Source of the DNA: Vreelandella sedimenti
GTDB taxonomy: Bacteria; Pseudomonadota; Gammaproteobacteria; Pseudomonadales; Halomonadaceae
Direction of reading: 5' to 3'
DNA: 64,000 bases
Assembly (NCBI RefSeq): GCF_013416325.1
Contig: NZ_JACCGK010000002.1
Span: forward strand, 1 to 64,000
Shown piece after piece: positions 1 to 9,219 of this stretch (positions within the stretch are counted from its first letter, which is position 1; the number at the start of each line of letters is the position of its first letter). A program made the translations under genes and the position numbers. The notes beneath the pieces are model-generated. The model saw only the letters and a program-made list of their open reading frames with translations. It did not search any database and was not told the origin of the DNA.

Positions 1-54
1 ACGGGTTCGCTGCCGGGTTGGCAAGGGCTGTGGTGAAAAATAAGCACAGAAAGT

Positions 55-1254
55 TCAAATAAGCGTCACACGGGCGTAACGTTTCTTACCCGCCTGGATA
101 ACGTAGCTCTTACCTGTCGCCAGCATGGTGTCTTTGGCAACGACGTCGCCGTCGACTTTAACCCGGCCATTACCGAGCATATCTTTGGCCTGGGCGCTGT
201 TGTTCGCAAGCTCAGCTCGATTGAGCACTGCCGCAATAGGTGCTTGCTCACTACCTTCAAAATCGACCGTGACTTCCGGCAGATCTTCTGGGAGCTCGCC
301 ATCAGCCAGCTGATTACCCGCAGACTTGTGCGCATTGGCTGCTGCTTCATCCCCGTGGTAACGAGCAATCAGCTCCCGCGCCAGCTCCATTTTTATATCC
401 CGCGGGTTAGCGCCCTGCTCAACACTCTTCTTAAACGCATCAATCTCTTCGTTCGATTTCAAAGAGAGCAGCTCAAAGTAGCGCCACATCAAGCTATCCG
501 GCATGGAGACCAGCTTGTTGAACATGGAGCCCGGCGCTTCATCGACACCAATGTAGTTGCCCAAGGACTTCGACATCTTCTGCACGCCGTCTAACCCTTC
601 CAACAGCGGCATGGTAATGACCACCTGGGGCTCCTGGCCGAAGTGCTTTTGAATTTCGCGTCCCATCAGCAGGTTGAACTTCTGGTCGGTACCGCCCAGC
701 TCCACGTCCGCCTCAAGCGCTACCGAGTCGTAACCTTGTACCAGCGGGTAGAGAAATTCGTGGATAGCAATGGATTGATTGGCTTTATAGCGCTTTTCAA
801 AGTCATCCCGCTCCAGCATACGGGCAACGGTGCTTTGAGCAGCCAGCTCAATCATTTTGGCAGCGGAGAGCTCGCCAAACCATTCGGCGTTAAAACGTAC
901 CTCGGTCTTTTCAGGGTCGAGAATTTTAAACACTTGCTCTTTATAGGTTTCGGCGTTGACTTTCACATCCTCTTCGGTGAGCGGTTTGCGCGTCACGTTC
1001 TTACCGGTAGGGTCACCAATACGCCCGGTAAAGTCACCGATCAAAAAGATAACCGTGTGCCCCAAATCCTGAAACTGGCGCATTTTGGTCAGCAACACGC
1101 TGTGCCCCAGGTGCAAGTCAGGGGCCGTGGGATCAAAACCCGCTTTGATACGCAGTTTGCGGCCTGAAGCCAGCTTCTGTTTTAGCTCATCCTCTACCAG
1201 GATTTCATGCGTACCCCGCGACAGCAGCGCTAAAGCCTGATCCACCTCACTCAT
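55..1254 (-). CDS. tyrS: Tyrosyl-tRNA synthetase
   Basis: Charges tRNA-Tyr with tyrosine in the cytoplasm. The 399-residue product has the class I signature HLGH near residues 48-51 and an intact KMSKS loop near residue 230. A C-terminal S4 RNA-binding region carries the [13 protein letters not shown] motif. At about 400 residues it resembles the shorter TyrRS type (TyrZ-like) rather than the 424-residue E. coli enzyme. The stop codon lies at 55-57, so the gene is complete at the left edge of the window. It is divergent from anmK, an arrangement also seen in pseudomonads. Identification is secure; the type 1/type 2 assignment is by length and general resemblance only. Confidence 0.97.
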   Translation of the reverse strand: MSEVDQALALLSRGTHEILVEDELKQKLASGRKLRIKAGFDPTAPDLHLGHSVLLTKMRQFQDLGHTVIFLIGDFTGRIGDPTGKNVTRKPLTEEDVKVNAETYKEQVFKILDPEKTEVRFNAEWFGELSAAKMIELAAQSTVARMLERDDFEKRYKANQSIAIHEFLYPLVQGYDSVALEADVELGGTDQKFNLLMGREIQKHFGQEPQVVITMPLLEGLDGVQKMSKSLGNYIGVDEAPGSMFNKLVSMPDSLMWRYFELLSLKSNEEIDAFKKSVEQGANPRDIKMELARELIARYHGDEAAANAHKSAGNQLADGELPEDLPEVTVDFEGSEQAPIAAVLNRAELANNSAQAKDMLGNGRVKVDGDVVAKDTMLATGKSYVIQAGKKRYARVTLI

Positions 1255-1388
1255 TGCCTCTCTCCACTATAAAGAACCGCCCTTACCGGGCTCAGGTGAT
1301 AAATAGCCGACGATGTTACCATGCTCGCTCGCCTTGGTTTAGCTCTCACCCTGGTTTAGTCTCAGCCCAGCTTTGTACGAGTTCGCTT

Positions 1389-2528
1389 ATGAAAACGCCT
1401 ACCGCTTCGCCGCTTTACTATATTGGCCTGATGTCCGGCACTAGTCTGGACGGGATTGATGCGGCACTTATCGCCATCGAAGGTGATTCGCCGCCGAACC
1501 TGTTGGCAACCCATGCCGAACCGATGCCGGACGAGCTTCATCGCCTACTGTTTAAGCTGTGTCATGCAGAGCAGGTGAGTTTTGCGCAGCTCGCAGCAGC
1601 GGAACACGCGTTCTGCCAATGCCAGGCCCAAGCCGTGCAACACTTATTAGCGCCACTTTCAGTGGGCGTAGAACAGATCAGTGCCATCGGCAGCCACGGC
1701 CAAACTATCGAACACGCCCCTGCAGGCCACGACAGCGGCCCAGGCTATACCTTACAGTTGGACAATCCCAGCCTGTTGGCAGAACTCACCGGCTGCACGG
1801 TAGTGGCCGATTTCCGTCGCCGCGACTTAGCCGCTGGAGGTCAAGCCGCACCACTGGCACCGGCCTTTCATCAGGCACTATTTGGACGAGCAGACGCACA
1901 TCAGCTGGTGCTTAATCTAGGCGGCTTCGCCAATCTCACCTGGCTCTCTAGCCAGTCGAGCGATCCAGTGATCGGTTTCGACACCGGGCCGGCGAATGTT
2001 TTATTGGATGGCTGGTTTGCCTTGCACCAGGGCGGCCGCTTTGACCAGAACGGCGATTGGGCCGCGAGCGGCAAGGTAGATGAAACGCTATTGGTTCGGT
2101 TGTTATCAGAACCATTTTTCCAGCAGCCGCCGCCGAGAAGCACGGGGCGAGAGCTATTTCATCTAGATTGGCTACAACAACATCTCAGCGGCCAGGAAAC
2201 CGCCACCGATGTGCAGGCAACGCTGGCCGAACTCACGGCGGTCAGTGTCGCCCAGGGCATTGAGCAACTGCGGATCGATAACGGCCCGCTCACACTGATC
2301 ACCGCTGGTGGTGGCGCCCACAACACCTATTTGATGCAGCGCCTTGCCTATCACCTGCCTCTCGCCACGCTCACTTCACCCGTGGCGTACGGCTGGCCTG
2401 AAGACTGGATAGAAGCCGGCGCCTTTGCCTGGCTGGCTCACCAGCGTCTTCACCACTTGCCTGGCAACTTGCCCTCGGTCACCGGCGCGCAGGGCCCCCG
2501 GGTATTGGGCGGTATTTATGCCCCCTAA
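1389..2528 (+). CDS. anmK: Anhydro-N-acetylmuramic acid kinase
   Basis: Phosphorylates and opens 1,6-anhydro-MurNAc to MurNAc-6-phosphate in peptidoglycan recycling. The N-terminus carries the family motif LMSGTSLDGID, and GFDTGPANVLLDGW and TAGGGAHN motifs follow in the actin-like ATPase fold. The reading frame is open from 1254, but the ATG at 1389 puts the MSGTSLDG motif about 13 residues in, as in the family, and gives 379 residues. The upstream extension would run back into the tyrS start. Cytoplasmic; no other cell-wall recycling gene is adjacent. Confidence 0.95.
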   Translation: MKTPTASPLYYIGLMSGTSLDGIDAALIAIEGDSPPNLLATHAEPMPDELHRLLFKLCHAEQVSFAQLAAAEHAFCQCQAQAVQHLLAPLSVGVEQISAIGSHGQTIEHAPAGHDSGPGYTLQLDNPSLLAELTGCTVVADFRRRDLAAGGQAAPLAPAFHQALFGRADAHQLVLNLGGFANLTWLSSQSSDPVIGFDTGPANVLLDGWFALHQGGRFDQNGDWAASGKVDETLLVRLLSEPFFQQPPPRSTGRELFHLDWLQQHLSGQETATDVQATLAELTAVSVAQGIEQLRIDNGPLTLITAGGGAHNTYLMQRLAYHLPLATLTSPVAYGWPEDWIEAGAFAWLAHQRLHHLPGNLPSVTGAQGPRVLGGIYAP

Positions 2529-2593
2529 TACTCATTGTTTGAATACGTCCCTAGACCTCAAAGAAAAGCAGTGGGTATGTCACAAGGCTTAAA

Positions 2594-3637
2594 TTATTCA
2601 GCTTTTGCGGCGAGAACACCTTTAGCCTGAGCCTGGGCTTCCTCTGTGCTTACAACGCCCTCATTGACTAACCGAGACAGCGCGGCATCCAGGGTTTGCA
2701 TACCCAGGCTGCCACCGGTTTGAATAGCTGAGTACATCTGCGCCACTTTGTCTTCGCGGATCAAGTTGCGCACTGCAGAAGTGGCAATGAGGATTTCGTG
2801 GGCCGCTACACGCCCGCCGCCCTGACGTTTAAGCAGCGATTGCGACACCACTGCCTGGAGCGATTCCGACAGCATGGAGCGCACCATGGCTTTCTCTTCG
2901 CTGGGAAAAACATCGATGATCCGGTCGATTGTCTTGACGGCAGAGGTGGTATGCAGCGTTCCCAGCACCAGATGGCCGGTTTCAGCAGCGGTCAGTGCTA
3001 AGCGGATAGTCTCCAGATCACGCAGCTCGCCGACCAGAATCACATCCGGGTCTTCACGCAGCACGCTACGCAACGCATCGGCAAAACTATGGGTGTCGCG
3101 ATGCACTTCGCGTTGGTTAATCAAACAGCGCTTGCTAACGTGGACAAACTCGACGGGGTCTTCAATGGTGAGAATGTGCTCGTAACGATGATCGTTAATG
3201 TAATCGATCATGGCGGCCAGCGTGGTGCTTTTGCCCGACCCCGTTGGCCCAGTCACCAGCACCAGGCCCCGCGGTAACATCGCCAGGCGCTCGAACACCT
3301 CACCGAGCCCCAGGGTTTGTATGGAAAGTACTTGATTGGGAATGGTGCGAAACACCGCCCCCGCCCCGCGAGCTTGAGTAAAGGCGTTAACACGAAAGCG
3401 GGCGATCCCCGGCACTTCAAAGGAAAAATCAATTTCAAGGTGCTCTTCGTAGTCGCGCCGCTGACGATCATTCATGATGGCGTAGATCAATCTGCGCACA
3501 TCGTTATTATCGATAGCGGGCACATTGAGCCGACGAATATCGCCATCAACACGTATCATGGGCGGCAAACCGGCCGAAAGGTGCAAGTCAGAGGCATTCT
3601 GCTTTGCCGAGAATGCTAGCAGTTCGGTAATATCCAT
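2594..3637 (-). CDS. pilT: Type IV pilus retraction ATPase PilT
   Basis: Hexameric AAA-type motor that depolymerises type IV pili for twitching motility. The 347-residue sequence begins with the PilT-type N-terminal stretch ASDLHLSAG. It has Walker A GPTGSGKST at 130-138, an Asp box (EDPVEF), Walker B around VILVGELRD, and a His box (GTLHTTSAVKTIDR). No pilU follows and no other pilus gene is in the window. It is divergent from the yggS-proC-yggT run, the usual pilT/yggS arrangement in gammaproteobacteria. The ATG at 3637 fits the family N-terminus MDITELLAFS. Confidence 0.95.
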   Translation of the reverse strand: MDITELLAFSAKQNASDLHLSAGLPPMIRVDGDIRRLNVPAIDNNDVRRLIYAIMNDRQRRDYEEHLEIDFSFEVPGIARFRVNAFTQARGAGAVFRTIPNQVLSIQTLGLGEVFERLAMLPRGLVLVTGPTGSGKSTTLAAMIDYINDHRYEHILTIEDPVEFVHVSKRCLINQREVHRDTHSFADALRSVLREDPDVILVGELRDLETIRLALTAAETGHLVLGTLHTTSAVKTIDRIIDVFPSEEKAMVRSMLSESLQAVVSQSLLKRQGGGRVAAHEILIATSAVRNLIREDKVAQMYSAIQTGGSLGMQTLDAALSRLVNEGVVSTEEAQAQAKGVLAAKAE

Positions 3638-3669
3638 CTCTCTTCCCAGCTGCGGTAAGGTGCTTGAGT

Positions 3670-4386
3670 ATGACAGACATCGCGCTTAACGAGTCACTCG
3701 GCCATTCATACGCTCAGGCGCTTGAACGCCTGCATAATGCATTAGAAAACGCGGGGCGCGCCCAGGGTGCAGCCAAGCTACTGGCCGTCAGCAAAACCAA
3801 GCCTGCGGCGATGATTCGTCAGGTTTGGCAGTTGGGTCAGCGTGAATTTGGTGAAAACTATTTGCAAGAAGCGCTGGAAAAGCAGGCCGAACTTACTGAT
3901 CTTGACGGCATTGTATGGCATTTCATTGGCCCCCTGCAGTCCAACAAAACCCGCTCTGTGGCCGAGCACTTTGACTGGGTACACAGCGTCGATCGGCTAA
4001 AAATTGCCAAACGCCTTAACGAGCAGCGCCCAACGCACCTTGCGCCGCTCAATATCTGCCTGCAGATTAATATCAGCCGAGAAGAGAGCAAAGCTGGTGT
4101 GCTGCCCGAGGAGTTAGAGGAATTGGCCAGGGAAGTCGCCACACTGCCTAATTTGCATCTGCGCGGTTTAATGGCGATCCCCGCTCCAACAGAGGATATA
4201 AGTGCTCAGCGCCAGCCTTTGGCAGCACTACGCGAAGCTTTTACCGCCTTACAAAGCAGCTTGCCAGACGCGCCCCTTGATACGCTCTCGATGGGCATGA
4301 GCGACGATTTAGAAGCGGCGGTGCTGGAAGGCGCCACGCTGGTGCGTTTGGGCACTGCAATTTTCGGCGCTCGCCCATCGGCTTAG
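3670..4386 (+). CDS. yggS: PLP homeostasis protein (YggS family)
   Basis: Pyridoxal-5'-phosphate-binding, alanine-racemase-fold protein without known catalysis that buffers PLP and affects amino-acid and keto-acid pools. The product has 238 residues. The PLP lysine sits in LLAVSKTKPA (about K42), followed by GENYLQEA and the C-terminal MGMSDDLEAAV and VRLGTAIFG motifs. The frame is open from a TTG at 3664, but the ATG at 3670 with GGTAAGG upstream is a better start. First gene of a likely rightward operon with proC and yggT (55-bp gaps). It is divergent from pilT, only 32 bp away, so the two share a promoter region. Confidence 0.94.
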   Translation: MTDIALNESLGHSYAQALERLHNALENAGRAQGAAKLLAVSKTKPAAMIRQVWQLGQREFGENYLQEALEKQAELTDLDGIVWHFIGPLQSNKTRSVAEHFDWVHSVDRLKIAKRLNEQRPTHLAPLNICLQINISREESKAGVLPEELEELAREVATLPNLHLRGLMAIPAPTEDISAQRQPLAALREAFTALQSSLPDAPLDTLSMGMSDDLEAAVLEGATLVRLGTAIFGARPSA

Positions 4387-4441
4387 ACGAAAAGTAGCCC
4401 ACTTTTTTACGTAGAACACTTTTACTTAAGGGACACCTACC

Positions 4442-5266
4442 ATGGCGAATAAGATTACCTTCATTGGGGCCGGCAATATGGCCAGCGCCATTATCGGCGG
4501 CCTAATCGACAGCGGCGTTGCGCCTTCCACGATTACCGCCACCGCGCCGAATGACAGCGAACTGACATCGATTAAACAACGCTTAGGCATCAATACAGAC
4601 ACCGACAACAATGCGGCGGTGGCTGAGGCCGATGTGGTGGTACTCGCGGTGAAGCCGCAAATCATGCGCAACGTATGCGAAGCGTTGCGCGACAGCGTTC
4701 AGCGCCAGCAGCCGTTGGTTATCTCGATTGCTGCAGGCCTGGATGTCGGCACGATCGACCAGTGGCTAGGCGGCCAGAATGCTATGGTACGCTGCATGCC
4801 CAATACGCCCTCGTTGGTCGGTTATGGCGCCAGCGGCCTCTACGCCAATGCCAACGTCAGCGATGCCCAGCGTGACGTGGCCACCCAGTTAATGGAAGCG
4901 GTGGGCATTGTGGAGTGGGTGGAAGAAGAAGCCCTGTTAGACGCAGTCACCGCTGTTTCTGGCAGTGCCCCGGCCTACTTCTTTCTGATGTTCGAAGCCA
5001 TGGAAGAAGCCGCGGTTAAACTCGGCCTACCTGCCGCCACCGCGCGCCGCCTGGCTATTCAAACCGCGCTGGGTGCCGCCGCCATGGCACAGCAGAGCGA
5101 TAAAGACCCGGCCACACTGAAACAGAACGTTATGTCGCCGGGCGGCACCACCGAACGTGCCATTCAACATATGGAAGAGGCACAATTGCGCACCACGATT
5201 GCCGACGCCATGCAGGCCTGCGCTGACCGTGCCCAGGCAATGGCCAAGGAACTAAGCGGCAGCTAA
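4442..5266 (+). CDS. proC: Pyrroline-5-carboxylate reductase
   Basis: Reduces 1-pyrroline-5-carboxylate to L-proline with NAD(P)H, the last step of proline synthesis. Proline metabolism may matter for osmotic adaptation if this is indeed a halophile (inference). The 274-residue protein starts with the Rossmann motif FIGAGNMASAIIGG. It has the VLAVKPQ and RCMPNTPSLVG segments and the C-terminal conserved helix with SGSAPAYFFLM and MSPGGTTERAI. AAGGGACACCTACC precedes the ATG and gives a clear ribosome-binding site. Confidence 0.96.
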   Translation: MANKITFIGAGNMASAIIGGLIDSGVAPSTITATAPNDSELTSIKQRLGINTDTDNNAAVAEADVVVLAVKPQIMRNVCEALRDSVQRQQPLVISIAAGLDVGTIDQWLGGQNAMVRCMPNTPSLVGYGASGLYANANVSDAQRDVATQLMEAVGIVEWVEEEALLDAVTAVSGSAPAYFFLMFEAMEEAAVKLGLPAATARRLAIQTALGAAAMAQQSDKDPATLKQNVMSPGGTTERAIQHMEEAQLRTTIADAMQACADRAQAMAKELSGS

Positions 5267-5321
5267 TGCAGCCATTTGGCTAACACAGCCTAAGCTACCG
5301 GATCATCAAGGAGACATAATA

Positions 5322-5915
5322 ATGGGCAATGAATTGGGCAGTGCAGGGTTAATGCTGGTAAATACCCTCATCAATATTTACCTCTTTTTACTCATGCTGC
5401 GCTTCCTGCTGCAAGCGTCGCGGGCGGATTACTACAATCCGTTAAGCCAATCGGTGGTCAAAATCACCCAGCCGGTAGTGGGGCTATTCCAAGGCTTTTT
5501 AGGCCCGGTGGCTGGCCGCTTCGACCTCGCCACCTTAGCAGCAGGCTTTGTATTGAAAGTGGTTAGCATCATCGCCATTTTTATGGTGATTGGCGTTGGC
5601 ATGCCGCCTATTGCTGGACTGCTAATTGCCGGTGTGGCCGCCTTGGCGAATGCGATTTTAAAAATCTACTTCTTCGCCCTGATTGTGATGATTATTTTGA
5701 GCTGGGTAGCACCCAACGCCAGCCATCCAGGTGCGCTGCTGGTTATGCAGTTGGTGGAGCCGATTATGGCCCCGGTACGCAAAGTGATTCCTTCGTTGGG
5801 CATGATCGACCTATCACCTATCGTAGTGTTTATCGCCATTAACCTGATCGATGGTTTGGTGGTCGGTTCCTTGATTCGTGCGGCGGGCATTTCAGGCGCG
5901 CTGGTCGGGCTGTGA
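5322..5915 (+). CDS. yggT: YggT family integral membrane protein
   Basis: Small inner-membrane protein of the YGGT family, 197 residues, with two tandem YggT repeats. Each repeat ends in a YNPL/HPGA-type turn followed by VVKITQPVVGL or LVEPIMAPVRKVIP. About five hydrophobic helices are visible. The molecular role in this family is not settled; osmotic or cation tolerance and division-related roles have been proposed for homologues. AAGGAGACATAATA precedes the ATG. It lies between proC and metX, the conserved gammaproteobacterial order. Confidence 0.9.
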   Translation: MGNELGSAGLMLVNTLINIYLFLLMLRFLLQASRADYYNPLSQSVVKITQPVVGLFQGFLGPVAGRFDLATLAAGFVLKVVSIIAIFMVIGVGMPPIAGLLIAGVAALANAILKIYFFALIVMIILSWVAPNASHPGALLVMQLVEPIMAPVRKVIPSLGMIDLSPIVVFIAINLIDGLVVGSLIRAAGISGALVGL

Positions 5916-5984
5916 TGGTGACTGCCATCCCCGTATTCCAGGATCTACTTCAGTCGCACCCTTTCAGCAGGACTAGCACCTTCA

Positions 5985-7211
5985 ATGCCTGACTCAGATA
6001 CGCTTGCATTTACAGACCGACCGGCGGGCTCCGTCGGCGTGGTCACCCCGCACGTGGCACGCTTCGATACGCCGCTCGCTCTCGCCTGCGGCAAAGTGCT
6101 GCCTGCCTACGAGCTGATTTATGAAACCTACGGCACATTGAATTTTGATCGCAGCAACGCGGTACTGATTTGCCACGCGCTCTCGGGTCACCACCACGCC
6201 GCGGGCTATCACAGCGAAGAAGACCGCAAGCCCGGCTGGTGGGATGCCCATATTGGCCCCGGCAAAGCGATCGACACCAACCGCTTTTTTGTTGTGTCGC
6301 TTAATAACCTGGGGGGCTGCCATGGCAGCACCGGGCCGGTCAGTCATAACCCCGACACCGGTCGACAATGGGGGCCTGAGTTCCCCATGGTCACGGTGAG
6401 CGATTGGGTAGCTAGCCAGGCGCGGCTTGCCGACCACCTGGGAATTGAGCGCTGGGCCGCCGCGGTGGGCGGCAGCCTGGGGGGCATGCAGGTTATGCAA
6501 TGGACAATGACCTACCCGGAACGGGTGGCTAATGCGGTGGTGATTGCCGCCACGCCACGGCTCTCGGCGCAAAATATCGCTTTCAACGAAGTGGCTCGCC
6601 AGGCGATTCGCTCTGACCCGGAGTTTTTTGACGGCTGGTATGCCGAGCACGACACCGTACCCAAACGCGGGCTTAAGCTCGCGCGCATGGTGGGCCATAT
6701 CACCTATCTGTCCGAAGACGCCATGGGCAGCAAGTTTGGCCGCGATTTGCGTAGCGACGACCTTAACTTCGGCTTTGACGTTGAGTTCCAGGTGGAGTCC
6801 TACTTGCGCTATCAGGGCGATACCTTCTCCACCGCCTTTGATGCCAATACTTACCTGCTGATGACCAAAGCGCTGGACTACTTTGACCCTTCCGCGACCC
6901 AAGGGGGCGACTTAGCCAAAGCCCTGGCCCCAGCGCAATGTCCGTTTTTGATTGTTAGCTTTACCACCGATTGGCGCTTTCCACCCTCGCGCTCCCGCGA
7001 GCTGGTCGATGCGCTCATTCGCGCGGGCAAAGCGGTTAGCTACGCCAACATCGACTCGCCCCATGGGCACGATGCTTTCTTACTCTCAGAGCCGCGCTAC
7101 GACGCCATCTTCAGCGCTTTTATGAATCGCGCTGCTGGCGAGCTTAACCTCGCCGAAGCGGGTAAAGATGAAGCAAGCGAGGATGCAACGAGCTCAGAGG
7201 AGACGCCATGA
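5985..7211 (+). CDS. metX: Homoserine O-acyltransferase MetX
   Basis: Alpha/beta-hydrolase-fold enzyme that activates homoserine for methionine synthesis. The nucleophile elbow GGSLGGMQ places the catalytic serine at about S164. The acid and base lie in [10 protein letters not shown] and DSPHGHDAF near the C-terminus. MetX enzymes were named acetyltransferases, but many gammaproteobacterial ones with a metW partner use succinyl-CoA, so the acyl donor is not decided here. The product is 408 residues with an acidic, Ser/Glu-rich tail. Its TGA overlaps the metW ATG (ATGA), implying translational coupling. Confidence 0.94.
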   Translation: MPDSDTLAFTDRPAGSVGVVTPHVARFDTPLALACGKVLPAYELIYETYGTLNFDRSNAVLICHALSGHHHAAGYHSEEDRKPGWWDAHIGPGKAIDTNRFFVVSLNNLGGCHGSTGPVSHNPDTGRQWGPEFPMVTVSDWVASQARLADHLGIERWAAAVGGSLGGMQVMQWTMTYPERVANAVVIAATPRLSAQNIAFNEVARQAIRSDPEFFDGWYAEHDTVPKRGLKLARMVGHITYLSEDAMGSKFGRDLRSDDLNFGFDVEFQVESYLRYQGDTFSTAFDANTYLLMTKALDYFDPSATQGGDLAKALAPAQCPFLIVSFTTDWRFPPSRSRELVDALIRAGKAVSYANIDSPHGHDAFLLSEPRYDAIFSAFMNRAAGELNLAEAGKDEASEDATSSEETP

Positions 7212-7804
7212 TGCGCGCCGATCTTGAACTGATTTATGACTGGGTGCCCGAAGGGGCGCACGTGCTCGACCTCGCCTGTGGCGACGGCGAGCTGCTGGAG
7301 ACCCTGGCGAACAATAAAGGCGTGACCGGCTATGGTTTAGAGATCGACCACGATGGCATTAATGCCTGCGTTGCCCGTGGCGTCAGTGTGATTGAGCACA
7401 ACCTGGATGACGGTTTAAGCAGCTTCTGCGATAACAGTTATGACCAAGTAATCATGACCCAGGCGCTGCAAGCGTTGCGCCGTCCGGACAGGATGCTCGA
7501 TGAAATGCTGCGTGTCGCCGAAGAGGGCATCATTACTTTCCCCAACTTCGCCTACTGGCGTCACCGTGTTCATTTGGGTCTGCGCGGCTATATGCCGGTA
7601 TCCAAATCGCTGCCCCACGCCTGGTACGACACGCCCAACATCCATCTCTCTACGTTCAACGACTTTGAGCATCTGTGCCGCGAGAAGGGCTTGATGATTG
7701 TCGATCGCGCGGTGGGCGTAGGGGATCATCAAGGCCACTGGAAATCGCGGCTATGGCCCAATCTATTTGGTGAAATTGCCATTTTCCGTGTTCGCCGCCG
7801 CTAG
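7208..7804 (+). CDS. metW: MetW, methionine biosynthesis partner of MetX
   Basis: SAM-methyltransferase-fold protein of 198 residues, nearly always encoded directly after metX. In proteobacteria it is reported to be needed for activity of the MetX partner. The SAM-binding-type loop [15 protein letters not shown] is at residues 18-32. [12 protein letters not shown] and the conserved [12 protein letters not shown] segment follow. It overlaps metX by 4 bp. Confidence 0.94.
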   Translation: MMRADLELIYDWVPEGAHVLDLACGDGELLETLANNKGVTGYGLEIDHDGINACVARGVSVIEHNLDDGLSSFCDNSYDQVIMTQALQALRRPDRMLDEMLRVAEEGIITFPNFAYWRHRVHLGLRGYMPVSKSLPHAWYDTPNIHLSTFNDFEHLCREKGLMIVDRAVGVGDHQGHWKSRLWPNLFGEIAIFRVRRR

Positions 7805-7843
7805 ATATTCATCGCGTTTAAACTCAACCCGAGGAGCCACGCC

Positions 7844-8293
7844 ATGTTACGCAGATTAATGATGAGTGCCGCCCTTGTCGGCACGCTCTTCGCCGCCGCT
7901 GGGGCCCACGCTGAGCAGTTCGTCAGCGTGGGCGAATACGAGATTCACTACAGCGCGGTGAACAGCAGCTTTTTGACCCCGGAAGTGGCCCAAGCGAACA
8001 ACCTCCAGCGCAGTGCCAACCGCGGTCTGGTTAATGTAAGCGTTCGCGAGCGCCAGGAGGATGGCAGTACCCGCCCCGTTAACGCCAGCGTACAGGGCCA
8101 TGTTAGCGGCTTGACGGGCGCCCAGGAGTCGCTCAGCTTTCGCACCGTGCACGACGGCGATGCCACCTACCATCTGGCGCCTTTTACCCTACGCGACGAT
8201 GAGAACATGCGCTTTGAGCTAAGCGTGCGCTACGACCGCAACGCCGCCCCCGAACCGGTGAACTTTATTCAGCGTTTTTATATTGATCGCTAA
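7844..8293 (+). CDS. DUF4426 domain protein, exported
   Basis: 149-residue protein with a clear Sec signal peptide: a positive MLRRLM start, a hydrophobic core, and a cleavage-like AHA-EQF near residue 23. The rest matches the small periplasmic DUF4426 family often found just after metXW in gammaproteobacteria, with features such as YEIHYSAVNSSFL and a C-terminal FIQRFYIDR. Function unknown. GAGGAGCC upstream of the ATG is a good ribosome-binding site. In pseudomonads rdgB and hemW follow; here they do not. Confidence 0.85.
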   Translation: MLRRLMMSAALVGTLFAAAGAHAEQFVSVGEYEIHYSAVNSSFLTPEVAQANNLQRSANRGLVNVSVRERQEDGSTRPVNASVQGHVSGLTGAQESLSFRTVHDGDATYHLAPFTLRDDENMRFELSVRYDRNAAPEPVNFIQRFYIDR

Positions 8294-8329
8294 GTCGTAC
8301 CTAGAAACATATAAATTAGCATCCAAAGC

Positions 8330-8476
8330 GCCGAGGGTTGGTGTAAGCAAGGGTCTTTCGCCATGGCCGGAAAATGTTCCCAACAATTCCGGCATTTCCG
8401 CCATCCATGGCGGTCAGATGGCGAAAGTAGCGCCCAGGGAAGGGTTCACAGCGCCCTTGCGCCACCTGCCCTCGGC
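8330..8476. repeat. Nested palindromic (cloverleaf) intergenic element
   Basis: The gap between the DUF4426 gene and sfsA folds into nested perfect inverted repeats. Arm 8330-8337 pairs with 8469-8476 (8 bp). Arm 8347-8353 pairs with 8454-8460 (7 bp). Arm 8355-8364 pairs with 8418-8427 (10 bp). Inside the last stem are two further hairpins, 8366-8372 with 8387-8393 and 8398-8404 with 8407-8413. This multi-branched form resembles REP/BIME-like repeats. It may also end transcription for the two convergent genes, although there is no U-run. Confidence 0.7.
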
Positions 8477-8490
8477 AAGCTCATGCCACT

Positions 8491-9219
8491 CTAAAGCCGT
8501 ACAGGCAGACTGCGGGTTAGCCGCACCTCCGTTGGGCGCTCTTGCTCCCGCACCACCTCAATACCATAGGCCAGCACTTCCACCCCGCTGGCCGAGGCCT
8601 CTGCTAGGGCTGCCGCATAAGTCGCGTCGATATGGGCTGCGGCGGCCACATCGGCAATACCTTCGTGGGCGACACAAAACAGCAGCACCGCCCGTTCTCC
8701 CTGCTCTGCCAGCACTCGCAGCGAATGCAGATGCTTGGTACCACGCACGCTCACCGAGTCCGGAAAGTAGCCGTGGCCGTCCTGCTCTTTGAGGGTGACC
8801 TGCTTCACCTCGATATACGCCCGCCCCCGCTCTGGGTCGTCCAGCCTAAAATCGAGGCGAGCATCGGCCACTTTCACCTCCCGGCGCAGAGTGGCGTAGC
8901 CTGCCAAGGGTGCCAAAGCACCCGCCTCCAGCGCCGCTTCCACGATGCGGTTAGCGCGGCCGGTATGCACCGAGGCGAGCGCCACCTGCCCACCGGCTTG
9001 CGGCAGCTCGATAAACTCCCACGTCCAGGCAAGCTTGCGCTTGGGGTTATCACTGGGTGACAACCACACTCGGCACCCTGGCACGTTCACCGCCTTCATT
9101 GAGCCGGTATTGGGGCAGTGGGCAACTACTTCGCGACCATCATCCAAACGCACATCGGCGAGAAAGCGCTTATAACGCTTGATCAGCGTGCCCGGTACCA
9201 ACGCCGGATAGACTAGCAT
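8491..9219 (-). CDS. sfsA: SfsA family protein (DNA/RNA nuclease-like)
   Basis: SfsA-family protein, 242 residues, with family motifs CPNTGSMK near residue 35, a PD-(D/E)XK-like core (DARLDFRL, AYIEVKQVTL) and FPDSVSVRGTKHL. E. coli SfsA was named for sugar fermentation stimulation; the fold suggests a nucleic-acid-binding nuclease, but the physiological role is unclear. The upstream aminotransferase TGA overlaps this ATG by one base (TGATG), so the ATG at 9219 is preferred to the in-frame GTG at 9222. The sfsA-dksA-gluQ neighbourhood is conserved in gammaproteobacteria. Confidence 0.92.
   Translation of the reverse strand: MLVYPALVPGTLIKRYKRFLADVRLDDGREVVAHCPNTGSMKAVNVPGCRVWLSPSDNPKRKLAWTWEFIELPQAGGQVALASVHTGRANRIVEAALEAGALAPLAGYATLRREVKVADARLDFRLDDPERGRAYIEVKQVTLKEQDGHGYFPDSVSVRGTKHLHSLRVLAEQGERAVLLFCVAHEGIADVAAAAHIDATYAAALAEASASGVEVLAYGIEVVREQERPTEVRLTRSLPVRL

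Noticed and set aside
5994..6902. 302-codon frame antisense to metX
   Set aside because: Shadow of metX; low-complexity, no motif, no promoter context.
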